Shown in pieces: positions 1 to 11,489 of a stretch of DNA of 64,000 bases (position 1 is its first letter; every line of letters begins with the position of its first letter). Source of the DNA: Phaffia rhodozyma (Eukaryota; Basidiomycota; Tremellomycetes; Cystofilobasidiales; Mrakiaceae); assembly GCA_014706385.1 (NCBI GenBank), contig JACGZH010000005.1, positions 496,001-560,000 of the forward strand, written 5' to 3'. The notes below the pieces were generated by a model, which was not told the DNA's origin, searched no databases, and saw only the letters and a program-made list of their open reading frames with translations. The translations under genes and the position numbers were made by a program.

Positions 1-2450
1 CGAGTTGGCGAAGAAACCACATGATCTGTGAGAGTGGAATGAACAAGATGATGAGATATATGCAACGACGGACGCAACAAACGAGCAGAAGGGACAAATG
101 GACCGAAATGTGTAATCACCATTTACAGCCGTTGTGCTAGGCGAGCGAGATTGTGGTAAAGAGGCAGAAGCTGAAGGTAAGCGACGAGTCTGATCAGGTT
201 CAACCTCGAGTCGCACAGGTGGCGTCTAATCGAAGAAAGGAAATGCATTCGTGTTAGGACCGAATCGGACATCACAAGGCCAAGAGAATGAGGAAAGATG
301 ATTTCGTACCTGTTTGGTCAGTCCATTAAGAATGTGAGCCCCCTCAAGCAGTCCCACTCTTCGTTGCTTCTTTTGCCCATCTGTCGCGGATTGATCTTCT
401 TCATCTAGCCAGAATGAATCCTTTGCCAGGATCTGAGATCTCGTCCGCTCTAGATCTCCCCGAGGTTTCCATTGCGCACCTGAGCTCTGGTCCGCCGCGT
501 CCGTTCTCTGAAGCTTCTGTCTGATCGTGTCCTCATTTTCCTCTCCAGTGCGCTCATATTGCGGCTTTTCTTCAGTTGAGGATTCGATTAGACTGTTTGA
601 GAAAGACTCGACCGACCCAGCGCTCGGCGAGCTCGGGTATCCTATAACAGGAGAGTCTCGAGTTGATACGCTTGTTCCGGATACACTTCGATGACGGAGT
701 GGGTTCTTGGCAGGGACAGCCGGTGGAGTTGATCCTGTGGACATGACCCGTCTGTGAAGATTTGTCGACGGGCTAGAGCCCGAAGGGGGCGTCACATCTG
801 ATGGAGTCGAAACATGGTGAATGGAAGATGAGGAAGAGGAAAGCGTGAATAGTTTAGGGCGGGAGGGTTGGGCAGATGACTCTACCGGCGGCAGATCTTT
901 TGATACAGGAACAAGAATCGCGAGAGGCGCAGGAGCCTTTTTGCTTTTGGATGGAGACGTCTTTGATGAAGACAATTGATGTGTTGAGTAGAGAGATGGT
1001 GTAGCTGCGGGAGAATACGCACCTGGACTAGCCGAAGCCTCTGTTGAGCCCAGGAGAGGACCGTAAAGCGAGGTGCGGGATGCTGGATTAGAACCGGACG
1101 ACCCGGACGTCATGGTCGAAGAAGATGGATTCGTTGACGATGGTGAGGGAGCGCGAAGCTCGTTGATGTCAATGAACGGTGATGAATCGAGGAGAGATGG
1201 AAGTGCATGTGTGGACGTGGTGTTGACAAAAGAAGACCAGGATGGTCTTCTACTAAGTTCTGAATTGGATTGATCACTATATGTACCGCCGGTTCGATGA
1301 GAACTGATGTCAGATCCATGAGCTGAAGACTTCCTGACCCTGTTATCTGAATCGTGGCAAGGAAACAGAATGAACAAAGCCGAGCTGAATGAGGATGGGC
1401 AATTTTGACAGGGACAGAAAGCCTTGATCGTGAGTAAACAGATGAACGATACTAACCTTCTCTATTGCCGCCGTTCGTCTCATCCAGTTCGTTTGAATTG
1501 AACGACCATTCTTCTAAAGTTCTCTCGATGTCCTTGCCTGCCCTATTTGTCCGCCCAGGTTGATAGATCATATAAGGGCTACTTGTGGTTCCATAGCTTT
1601 CAGGATTGGATGCTCTCTTGTAGGGCAGGGTTTCCATATTAAGTCCCACAGGAAGAGATGACTGACGGGGTGGTGGGTTGTAAGAACGCATAGGGGTTGA
1701 CTGGAAAGGGATAGAAAACCGACCGTTGAGGGAAGAGGTAGGCAAGGCAATCGGAGGTTGCAGAGTCTGAGAAACCGATCGAAAAGACGGAGACTGATCT
1801 CGGTATGGAATGGTTGATGGAACTGGAGGAGGATTACTAGAATGTCGGGTATATGGCGACGATCCAGAAGCAGAGGATGACGGATGTGAAGGGGGCAAAG
1901 AATCAGAAGAAGAGTTTCCTCCCAACCGGCCTAGAAACCCAGAAGATTTCTTTCGGTTTGTGTTCGACGATGTAGCGTCGGCTGACCAGCCTTCTGATCC
2001 GAAAGCCGTTCTACTGCTGCCTTCGCTCAGTCCATGGGAGGTATGAACATCTCTCTCAGAGACAAACCCATGCTTCTCGTGTTCTCTAGGACGGTTGCCG
2101 TTGAGGTCCGCTGAGATCGTGCTCGACATAGGGTTAACTCTTCCCGAGGATCTTCTTCTATTCATAAAAGATGACGTTGTAGCAGACTCCGGGAGAGGCC
2201 GTTGGGGTTTGAACCCCACTCTCGACTGCTGGAAATCAGAAGAAGGTGACAGGGATTGATCGAGAGGGCTGGACCTCGAAGGAAGACCGGCCTGGCTCGA
2301 ACTTGCCTCATTTGGATTCTTCTGAAAAGGTCTCTTTGTCGTCGGCGACGGTGGAGAGGGTGGCCGGGAGGATGTCTGGGAAGAAACAGGCAATGTATCG
2401 ACTGAAGACAGAGTTGATGACGATGTTGGTGAAGGAGGACGAGATACCAT
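1..2450 (-). CDS. Ser/Pro-rich low-complexity protein, 3' end beyond the left edge
   Basis: The reading frame starts at an ATG at 2450, 24 nt after an in-frame TGA, and runs leftwards. Exon 1 (2450-1457) ends at donor GTTAGT, exon 2 is 1346-310 (donor GTACGA), and exon 3 starts at 225 and stays open; a further donor at about 119 probably removes part of the edge. The roughly 680 residues seen are dominated by Ser, Pro and Thr, with many SPSS and PPSP stretches, basic patches such as NRRRSSGR, and two acidic or mixed segments that look more ordered (a stretch around IERTLEEWSF in exon 1, and one around DSFWLDEEDQ near the end of exon 2). I recognise no catalytic domain. Such proteins in fungi are often phosphorylated scaffolds or regulators, but that is only a guess. 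The stop codon lies outside the window. Confidence 0.75.
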
Positions 2451-2892
2451 CGGGCACGACCAAGACGCTTCTCACGGTATCCAATTCAAGATGCCAACCA
2501 GGATTTGAATGGGTCTTCCTAGTATTTCAACCGGCAAAGGACGAAGGGTATGTATGTATGCGTGCGTGTATACCTCTGGGATGCACTGCTGTATGAATGC
2601 ACTGGAAGGAGGATGGTCTTATGGAAGAAGAGATGGTGAGAGAGTGAGGGAACGGTATACAACCGCTGGTCATGGTTACACACGTGGCCACGGTGAATAT
2701 CACAAGTATGGTTACGGTCGTGGTTGCCTGTTCCCCACCAGATGGACTCGTAAATCAAGAGAAGCAGTCGGATAAACATACTGCCAGAACAGAGTGCGTT
2801 AGAGTTGGCTGATAGACATCTTGGATGGTTGACTGACTGGCTAACTGGCTGACTGGCACATTCATCGAGAGGCTGAACAACGGAATAGAAGA
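2451..2892. other. Intergenic region, 442 bp
   Basis: This lies between the dehalogenase stop (2893) and the start of the Ser/Pro-rich gene (2450), both on the minus strand, so it holds the promoter of the latter. It contains short degenerate repeats: GGTTAC/CACGTG-type words around 2670-2725 and a GACTGGCT-like run at about 2827-2860. No convincing coding exon or RNA gene is visible. Confidence 0.6.
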
Positions 2893-4124
2893 TTACATTT
2901 GGTCAAGACACCTAACCAAACCCTTGGCAACTTCCTCAACGGTCGCTCCCTCAACATCGAATCGTCCCCCAACATCAAATCCGTCATATGGCCAAACTTT
3001 CTCGTGACTCTTTGACCATCCACAACGGAACCCTTCCTCTCGAGCACCCAGTAGATCCCATGCATGCGCTGCTATGAACCAAGTCGGTTTAGCAGGCTGA
3101 GAAGCAAGGAGCTGAGTTCGCGCATGTTGGTAAACCGTCGGATGAGGTTTCGCGATCCCTTGCGCGGAAGAAGACGAAAAGGGCGAAGGAATCTCGTCAC
3201 AAGAGATGATCCCTCCTGTGAAGAGAGAAAGAAGGGATGCTTGATCTAGGTAGCTCTCGGTGGTTGCCTTGGCTCCTGTATCATGTGATTTCCTACCAAA
3301 TAGTTAGTGATAGACCAAACTATCGAACCCCTGCTGATATAGAACCAAGAAACTGAAGTCCCACCGTTTGATACAGCCCATACCTCCACCCCACCATCCT
3401 TCAACACCTTCAGAGCTTCCTTCAGTCCATCAACCGGAGTCAAGCTCTTCAGTTTTCCCATCACATAATCGACGTCTTCTCCGCTCGGGTCACTCTCAGA
3501 GGATACTTTTAAGGATGGAAAATGACAAGCGAGCGCCCGAGGGAACGTAGATTTAGCTATCTGAGCGATCGGGGTGTGTTTAGAGACGAGAGAGAGGTAT
3601 GTCTAGATGGCGGTGATCATCGGATGGGAGTCAACATCACGTAACCTCGAACAGATAGAGATGACTGAATACATACGTAATCTCTCTGTACAGAATGCCA
3701 CTATAAGATCCCAACAAAATTTTTCATAGAGTTCAGATGATTTGGAGTCCAAGTTCATTCCGATCAAGACCCACGATGTCAAGAATGAGAAAGGCTTACC
3801 CAGTCTAGAACGAACGACTCGGCGTTTACTTCGTCCGACTCCAACACGTCTGCGTACCTCTCCTTGACTGCCTGTTTGGAGCATATATCCAGATGAGAAA
3901 AGATGATACAACCCAGATGGAAAGAAAGAACCTGATGAGCAATTTCACAAAGTAAAAGACATACACCCTGTATAATTTCTGAGCTACTCTGTTGTGAAAA
4001 TCATTAGCGAAACATTCACCTGGATGACAGCATCAAGTGAGAAACACGTCCCCAAAATATCGAACGCTACCGTCGCTCGAATGAGTCCAGAGGATGTCGA
4101 CGACGATGATGATGATGATGCCAT
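2893..4124 (-). CDS. Haloacid dehalogenase, type II (HAD superfamily)
   Basis: Five exons join in frame: 4124-4020, 3871-3800, 3700-3677, 3602-3365 and 3275-2893, giving 273 residues, the usual size for the family. The ATG at 4124 follows an in-frame TGA. HAD motif I is FDILGTCFSLD, with Asp22 as the nucleophile; WHSVQRDY is the conserved segment after the cap; motif II is the Ser of AVSNGG; motif III is the Lys of GIAKPHPTVY; and AAHAWDLLGA followed by the WPYDG region is the typical C-terminal motif. Family members hydrolyse short 2-haloalkanoic acids through an aspartyl ester, but many fungal homologues have no proven substrate. The N-terminus carries seven consecutive Ser residues. Exon 3 is only 24 nt. 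The last intron uses a weak donor (GTGGGA), chosen because it keeps the frame through SNGGAKATTES. It is tandem with the acyl-CoA-binding gene upstream. Confidence 0.88.
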
Positions 4125-4560
4125 GTCCGTGAGTTCAGCTGGTATATGCGAATATGAATATGGTCGAATAAGTTCAGTCGGATCAGTTTGTAAACCGAGA
4201 CGGTACGCTTGTAGAAGAAGGCCCAGAATGAATTATGAGAGATGGACCGAAATCTCGGTTGCTGTATGATCGGCGTATGACGTATTTCATGTGGGCATAT
4301 CTGCGATGATCTCTATCCCTCAATTCGGTCTACTGCTTTTTCGTTTCCTGATGGGATCGAGATCATTGATCTAGTTCAAGCCGTTCATCCTTATAACCCT
4401 CAATAAACGAAGATCAGAAGAAAACTTTGAGAGGAGCGTTCTCATGGACATTCCACCATTTTCAAAATTAATAGAGAGAGGTAGGAAGCAGTAAAGCGAT
4501 GAAGAGAGAGAGACCAAAGGAAATTATGAAAACCGCTTCAATGTGAGATCTCGACGATCC
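4125..4560. other. Intergenic region, 436 bp
   Basis: This separates the start of the dehalogenase (4124) from the stop of the acyl-CoA-binding gene (4561), both on the minus strand. It should hold the dehalogenase promoter and the 3' UTR of its neighbour. No gene or notable repeat is seen. Confidence 0.6.
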
Positions 4561-6647
4561 TCAGGTCGATGAAACTCCAGTTTGTCGCAAACCGTTTGCC
4601 AGTCGACCAGGCCCAATTAACGATCTACCTCCTAAAGCATTCTGCTGAAGCTCTCTAGCGCCCGCCCTCAATCCTAACCCGGTAACCCCAGCACCCAACG
4701 CACTCAATCCCTGTTGATTTCTCAGCGAACGCCAAAACGCCTTCCAAAACAATCGAACGGCCTCTCTTCTGCCGAGCAAGCCTTTGCCCTTCCCGGCCTG
4801 AAGAGCGACGTAGAGGGTAAAACATATACCAAGGAACAGCGCGTCCCCAAAGAGCTTCTTGATGAGGCTCCAGACAAGCGTCCAAACCTTGGCGCGATTA
4901 GATCCTGATGTCAGTCTAGACAGTGTCCATGATTCAGTATGGGTGTGGGTGTTGAGTATCGGAGAGAGTATTCGGTTGAACGGATAGAGGAGAAGGGTTA
5001 TGAGTGGGTGAGCTTGTTGATATTGGATCGTTGAGGCATCTTCGAGTGTTGAAAGCCGTTCATGCAGGGCAGAAAGAGAGGTTTGAATTTTTTCAAGAGC
5101 TAATGAAAGAGACTGAGGATCTGGGGCATTCGGTAAAGGAGGTGGTGGTGGAGGTAACAATGTCGATTCCGCCGGAGGGGTGGGTTGAGTGGAGGGTTTG
5201 TCTATTGAGTCGAGAACCTGACGAACAGGGCGATGTCGATCCAACGACGCGTGGCGTTGATATTGCCGATCGCTTCGGTGGGTGAAAGAGGTTGGCGCCC
5301 CCCTGATAGTGGGCGTAGCTGAGGACGAGGGGATTTCTGGCTTTGGGGCTGGCATAGGAAGAGGTAAAGATGATGATCCCAACAGATGAGATCCCTCATC
5401 ATCGAATAGGCCTATCTGTTGAGAGAGCTCCTTTCCGGACTTGGGAAGGGAGAGGTTCATCAACCTAGGACTAACATCAGGGGCTGGCGAATGTGGGTCT
5501 GGAGGCATTACAAGGACACCTGAGGAAGACGATAGCGGTTGAAAATTGATTTGAGAAGATGTGTTTGAATACAATGATGGAATATGTGCAGGAACAGGCG
5601 CGGGAATAGATGATGGGTAGGAGAGAGCGGATCCGTCCGTGGAAGAAGTGGATGCAGATGAATTAGAATTCGAGTCGGAATGAACGGATGAAGAGTCGGT
5701 TGGGTATGTATCTAGAACAGTGGGAGATTGAGATCTAGAGTAAAAATCATGAAGGCCAACGGAATTATAAAAGAGAGTTTGCGCACTAGATGAATGAGCA
5801 CCGAAGTCTCTAATCGACTCCTTATTGGATGACCCCTCTGGTCTATCATTCAGGCTGATAGAAGAGTACATGTTGAATTCTCTGATAAGATCTCTTGCTC
5901 GCTTACGATCTTTATATCGTTTGAGCATCTTTCAAATATCAACATGTTAGAAAAGTTTAAGCGATCGGTCTATATAACAAACATGGAGTATGTTTATCAG
6001 GAGTACTCACTGTCATAAGTGTCCTAACATATGCCTTCATGGCGGCTTCAGTCGTCATATCTTCCTTGGATTTCCATGCATCCCTATAATCCCAAGAGTC
6101 ACATTAGCAATCAGTTGTCCATGTTGAATAGGCAGACTGACTTATTGGTCGTCCGACATACCACTTCGAGCGCTTCAACATATCAAAAATGCCTGGACGT
6201 GTGCCAACGACGTTCCCGATCGTGACTGTATGTTGTTATAATTGTTGTATGATGATAGACCAAGATTAGGCAAGACAGCATAGGGATTGCAGAGCCATGC
6301 GTGACGAGGTTGAGTCGAGACCTACCTTGCTTATATAGACTGTCTGAAATTGAGATGTAAACAACCAGGTCATTAGAAACAGCGGTCTGTAGTTGCCAGT
6401 AATTAACCTTGCTCTCTACTTGTTGAAGAGTACTCACACATGGCTAGCTTCTCTTCGTAACTGGATTGAATTGGACCCACTTTGGGCAGAGACTGTATGA
6501 CCTGGACGGCACGATCGAACTGACTGCAAAGTAGGAACACGGTGAGTGGTGGTCTATCAACTCTCTTAGTAGAGAAACCGTCGGTTGAGGGTGGTTATAT
6601 CGGACGAACGCGGTAGTAAGAGGAGAAGGGACATCCTGAGGGTCCAT
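4561..6647 (-). CDS. Acyl-CoA-binding domain protein with C-terminal membrane anchor (ACBD5-like)
   Basis: The ATG at 6647 begins MDPQDVPSPL. The acyl-CoA-binding domain is assembled from several short exons: FDRAVQVIQSLPKVGPIQSS, then YEEKLAMYSLYKQVTIGNVV, then a segment ending DMLKRSKWDAWKSKEDMT and AAMKAYVRTL, which matches the family's four-helix pattern with its YSLYKQ and KWDAW signatures. The last exon (to 4561) carries a long Ser/Pro-rich linker, a short coiled coil (SLALEKIQTSLSALHERLS) and a hydrophobic segment LFLGICFTLYVALQA near the C-terminus. ACBD5-type proteins bind long-chain acyl-CoA and are tail-anchored in peroxisomes, where they support very-long-chain acyl-CoA import and contacts with the ER. 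Peroxisomal location here is inferred from architecture only. One exon is just 18 nt. The first intron, removing sequence between HPQPT and FDRAV, is the least certain join. Confidence 0.85.
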
Positions 6648-6940
6648 GGTCGAGGCAGAGTAGGTAAGGAAACCGATAGCAACAACTTCACTACAGATAT
6701 ACTTCAACACTCCGTATCCTATGTGAATGTCGTTGAGCTTCTTTTAACAATAATGATGCTGCTGTCGTCGTCGTCGTCGGTATCGCCGTTGATGATTGAT
6801 GTAGATCAACCAAAGAACACACAATCACTCGAGCTCTTGCCCAACATACGGGCCGGTAACTGCTTCTTTCCGAGAGCGAACTGTAACGGTGGTTACAAGA
6901 ACGAGCTATGCCGATGTAAGGCTCGGTTGTTAAGAAGGTA

Positions 6941-7515
6941 ACCAAGTGTAATCACTTGGTTCGCGGGGTGACACTTAGGCTCTGGCGATTAATATATCTG
7001 AAGCAGACCAAACTATTAACAATATACTTTGGATAAGAGGTTTCAACAAGAATCTCAGCTTGAAGAAAACTCTTATCCAAGAAGGCGCGAGGGCGTCCCC
7101 GTTTTATATCAGGACCCCTCGCGCATTTGGTCTGCCACTGAAGATATACATATGACGAGCCTAGAGAGGCTCGAGATCACGAAAACTAAAAAGATGAAGC
7201 ATGAACCATGCAAACTAGAGCATGATGGAAAATGGGCGAAGAGGCATAAGGGATGGAGGGAACGAATAGCCTGTAGGGGTAACCCACGTAAGAGAACACG
7301 TGATACTTAACCCGTATTCCTGACAGCCGATATGTCAGGATGTAACACTCAGGAAACATTCCTGACATCAATCAATGCAAAATCACGTGACTTCTTGGCA
7401 ATCGAGCGCACATACGTCATCAGTGACAAGCATTGGTGTTAAGGAACCGCCGGCGGACAGGACTCGCCGGTCGAGCTCCGGATCGGTCGTTGAGGAGTAC
7501 GTAATACGGGTTACA
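6941..7515. repeat. Cluster of successive inverted repeats (hairpin-rich non-coding locus)
   Basis: At least seven inverted repeats follow one another. ACCAAGTG/CACTTGGT has a 4-nt loop (6941-6960). An outer arm AGCAGACCAAA at 7003 pairs with TTTGGTCTGC at 7127-7136 and encloses two further hairpins: a 15-bp arm with one mismatch (7029-7043 with 7066-7080) and GCGCGAGGG with CCCTCGCGC (7085-7124), so the whole could fold as a three-way junction. Next come GAGCCT/AGGCTC (about 7157-7172), GCATG/CATGC (about 7198-7214), CCTGACA/TGTCAGG (about 7319-7340) and CAGGAA/TTCCTG (about 7350). An 11-bp arm TAACCCGTATT (7309) also matches AATACGGGTTA (7503). There is no transposase or obvious target-site duplication. 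A decayed MITE, a structured RNA or a dense regulatory region are all possible. Confidence 0.6.
7383..7390. promoter_or_regulatory. TCACGTGA E-box-like palindrome
   Basis: A perfect 8-bp palindrome containing CACGTG sits 312 bp upstream of the phospholipase B start, with a second CACGTG about 85 bp further upstream. This core is bound by bHLH regulators such as Cbf1, Pho4 and Sre1-type factors in fungi. Use of the site is inferred from sequence only. Confidence 0.4.
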
Positions 7516-7701
7516 AACCCTGTGCTTGTGCTATCTGTCTTGCCTACTTTCCTCGAAACTTTAAGAACTCGACGTTTCGTTCTTCTTCTTCTTCTTCTTC
7601 TTCACCTCCCGTCTTTTTCTCTAGTTTGGTCCTGACAAAAACCTTCATCCAGAAAGAGAGCAACATCCAACAGCAATACCGTTCATCACTTTAGACAGAT
7701 A

Positions 7702-10700
7702 ATGATTTTCCCGGCCGTCCTTCAGGCGACAGTCGTTCTCTCGGCTCTGTCCACCCAAGTGTTTGCCCTTCCTGCCAACCAACCTTTGAACTCGGAATAC
7801 CTTCGCTCGCTTAGCGCTCCGAAACGAGATGCTCTCGCTCGAAACCTTGCTGCTGAAGTCCTTGCTAGGCGGGGAGCTCTCGGAGATTACGAGAGTTCTG
7901 ACATCGACAAGACTGCCCTACGATCAGAGATGATCCAGATCATTGGGGAGAAGCGACTGTTCGGTTTTGGAGACGATGACGACGACGATGACGGGAAGGG
8001 TATGGACTTTGTTTTTCATTTGTCAAAGGGCAGATCGACATCATTATTTGTCTGACATCAACCTTTGATTTCTTCACCTCTTACTCATTCTGGATAACAG
8101 GAACGTCGTATGCTCCCTACAACGTCGCGTGCGGATCTAATGTCACATTCATCCGAGAAGCTACGGTTCGTCGCGCATTTTCTCACGTCATATTTCTTTC
8201 GCTTCCGTCAAACGCTAACAATCCCCTATTGCCGACAAAATAGGGTATCTCTGACGTCGAATCAGAACACATCCAAACTCGACTCCAGCCTGATCGATTC
8301 CTGAACTACTTGGCTTCTATAAATATAACAGCGTCTGATCTGAATCTCAACTTGACCACTTCCTCGAACACGTCAGCCTCGCCCAACGTGGCTCTCGCTT
8401 AGTAAGTGCTTGCCTTGTTTCTATATATTGCGCCGCAAGCATGAAAAGCTTAGCTAACATCCCATTATGCGTTCTTTTCTTTCCAACCTCTGTCGCGGTC
8501 ATTCAGCTCTGGAGGTGGTTACCGGGCTATGATTAACGGAGCCGGAGGGCTTTGGGGAACCGATTCGAGACACACTGAAGCGGTAGATGCTGGAACTGGT
8601 CAGATTGGACAGGTAGCTTCATATATGGCTGGTCTCTCGTAAGTCAAATTTTTCGAAAGCTTTCATTTCTTTCTATCAGCCAGTAGAACCATCTCTTATT
8701 TCCTCAATTTCCATTTGGACAGTGGCGGAAGTTGGATGTTGACCTCGTACTATGCGAACTCGAACAATACGCCTCCCTATCTGGCTCAATATGTCTGGAA
8801 CATCTCCTCTAACCTGGTCCTTCCTACCGATGGGTTCTTTGACACCATAGAATGTACATTCTCTTTTGTTCTCCTTCCTTCCTTCCTTTGATTGGGTATT
8901 CAGCTGATGAGTCTGTATGCTTCGACACACTAGTCTACACTGATATCACCGAACAGGCTTATGATAAAAAGGATGCTGGCTACGATATTCAAATCGTTCG
9001 TATTTGGTTCCTCAATCCCTCATATTTCTCTAAAGACGTACTTCGCGCACGCATGCTGATTTGTCGTATGCTCTGTCTCTCTCTCGTGTGAAATACAGAC
9101 GGACGTTTGGGCCCTTGCTCTATCCGATCATCTATTCCCTGATCAGTACCGAGCTTCCAACACTCCAAACTTGACTATTGCCGACTTGAAAAACCTTCCT
9201 GCAGAGAACGTGCCTTATCCTCTCATCATCGCCGTTGAAAGACTTCCTAACACCGCTTCGATCAGCGAGAACGCTACTCTTTGGGAATTCTCTTACAACG
9301 AGTTCGGGACCTGGTTCGTTCCTCTACTTTCTGCTCTTCTGCGCATCCTCATGTTTATGAAAGATCATGTACGCTGACGACCTCTACACGATTGTAATAT
9401 GGCTGTGTTTCGTTTAAACAGGGGTTTCGGAGGAGGAGTTGACGTAAAAGAAGCTCGTCATGCAGGTGCTTTCACTCTCATCGAGTACCTCGGCACATCA
9501 CTCAACAACGGTGTGCCCAATTCAACAAACACCGATCAATGTGTCAAAGGGTTCGACAATCTTGGCTGGGTGACTGGTGTGAGCAGCACGCTCTTCAACC
9601 AGGCCTTCCTTCAGTTGAACTCATCAAGTTCCGATAGCTTGCTCACTAATGCCGCCAAGGCCATCCTTGCCGAGATTGGATCCTACGGAAACGATGTAGC
9701 TACGGTTCCCAACCCTTTCATAGGATGGTCCGCTGATACCAACCCTGTCAGTTTCCTCTCAAGTTATACTTTCTTCATTCCTTAATCCTCTGCTCCTCAC
9801 TTCCTGGCGACTGACACTAGCGCTCTCAATGTTTCTTCTGAAGACTGCAAACTGGTCCACTATTTCTCTTGTTGATGGAGGAGAGAGTAACCAAAACATT
9901 CCGTTGGAGCCTTTGACCGTTCCTGCCCGGAAAATCGATGCTATCTTCGCCTTCGATAACTCGGCTGATACGACTTACTACTGGGTATGTCTGGTGTATT
10001 TTTTCTTGCTTTTAATGTACGTGATATCAGACGGTCTCAATGCTGAAAAGTTTCATTTGATTTTATTTGTCCTTGTCTCTATCAATCCAGCCCAACGGAA
10101 CTGCTATCCGAACAACTGCTATGCGACTTATCTCTTTAACCACTGAGCTTGATGTAGAGCCTCTTTTCCCTTACGTCCCCAGCATGAACACCTGTGAGTC
10201 TCCAAGTTTATTGTAATTTCTTCCCCATTAATAGCCTTGTTTGTGCCTCTGTTTCTTACTCTTCTCATTAACATTTCATTCGCATCGTTAGTCGTCAACC
10301 TTGGACTCAACCAACATCCTACCTTCTTCGGATGTGATGCAAACCCTACTCCTAACACTACTTCCCCTTTGGTTATCTACGTACCTGTACGTCTAGTCTC
10401 TTATTTATTCAACTTAGTCTTCCAAGTCCTCTGTTTTTGCCTCTCATGGACAAATCACGAGAGACGATGTTAACCTAATTGGTCAATTATACTAGAACTA
10501 TCCCTGGAGCAGTTCCTATTCCAACTCGAGTACATTCACTTTGGAGTTTGAGGTTGACGCCGCACTGGAGATGATCGCCAACGGAGCCCGAACTTTGACG
10601 TTGAACAACACGATCGAGGACTGGTCCACCTGCTTGGCTTGCGCCATGGCCGACCGAGCTGTCGCCCGAGGAGGAAACAACCGATCTACTAAATGCATCG

Positions 10701-11064
10701 ATTGCTTCTCTACGTGGTGCTGGTGCGTGATCCCATAATTGATGTTGTCGGGCTTATGTGGTGTGCTACCCATGTTTTCCACTTGAATTTACTTGATTTA
10801 ACATTCTGGGCACCTTGCTCCCTTCTATCTTCTCATTGTAGGAACGGAACGGTGGATGAGAGCACTCCTGCTTCATACGAGCCTGTTGTCGGTGTTCCTC
10901 CTTCTTTCCTCAACGTTTCCGCCAAGGATGCTGCTCCTGCGTCCAGCTCGAACACGACTACTTCCTCTTCTACCGGCTCAAGCCACGCCTCGACCTTTGG
11001 TGTTGATACCAACCTTGCTCTGACTGCTGGTGCTCTCTTTGCTAGTTTCGCTTTCCTCTTCTAA
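7702..11064 (+). CDS. Phospholipase B (lysophospholipase), secreted and GPI-anchored
   Basis: The ATG at 7702 opens a signal peptide ([20 protein letters not shown]), followed by basic KR sites and an Asp-rich stretch. First exons are 7702-7999, 8101-8165, 8244-8401, 8507-8638 and from 8723. The mature part starts like the family ([20 protein letters not shown]). The catalytic set is visible: Arg in [16 protein letters not shown], nucleophile Ser in MAGLSGGSW, and Asp in [35 protein letters not shown] and the Cys-rich [15 protein letters not shown] to CFSTWCWNGT region are also typical. The C-terminus is Ser/Thr-rich and ends in a hydrophobic GPI signal ([16 protein letters not shown]). The enzyme removes both acyl chains from phospholipids and acts at the cell surface or periplasm. 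It has many N-glycosylation sequons and about a dozen exons. The join before [13 protein letters not shown] is inferred. Confidence 0.94.
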
Positions 11065-11489
11065 ACCTTAGGCTTTTTTGCATGTTTTCCCTCTTCTCTT
11101 CGAGATTTTTGTAAATATGCAAACCGGAATTTATTTAGAAACGATATCTTTAATGGTATTTGTATGTCTGTACCACATAATCACATAGCATGTTTGTCTC
11201 TCGGTTTAGCAGGTAATGAGGAGAATTAAGTTTGGAACTTCATCACGTGACGATCATGTGCGAGCACCGCTTTACTCGCAAACGTTAAAGCGCGCTACAT
11301 AAATGTCTTGACTGGTCAACATCATTCCCATCTAGTTAGAGCAAACGTCAGAAGCCTCTTCGGCTGAAACAAGACCACCGGGCCGCGTTCACATAAAGGA
11401 AAGAGCAACCTGAAGGAACAGAGAAGGAGACTGGAATACATTGTGATTTCTTGGCCTGGATTCTAGTACTGGATCTTTGGTCTCCCGTT
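11065..11489. other. Intergenic region, 425 bp
   Basis: This holds the 3' UTR of phospholipase B and the promoter of the GAR-domain gene. It contains a TCACGTGA palindrome at 11243-11250, identical to the one upstream of phospholipase B. No gene is seen. Confidence 0.6.
11243..11250. promoter_or_regulatory. TCACGTGA E-box-like palindrome
   Basis: A perfect 8-bp palindrome with a CACGTG core, 240 bp upstream of the GAR-domain gene start and 180 bp after the phospholipase B stop. It is a plausible bHLH site, unproven. Confidence 0.35.

Larger units (their letters stand above)
6648..7701. other. Long intergenic region between divergent genes, 1054 bp
   Basis: It lies between the acyl-CoA-binding gene (start 6647, minus) and phospholipase B (start 7702, plus), so both promoters are here. 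The left 290 bp and the last 150 bp look ordinary, the latter with a CTT/TTC pyrimidine run at 7583-7605 just before the phospholipase start. The middle holds the hairpin cluster described separately. No credible coding exon was found. Confidence 0.7.
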
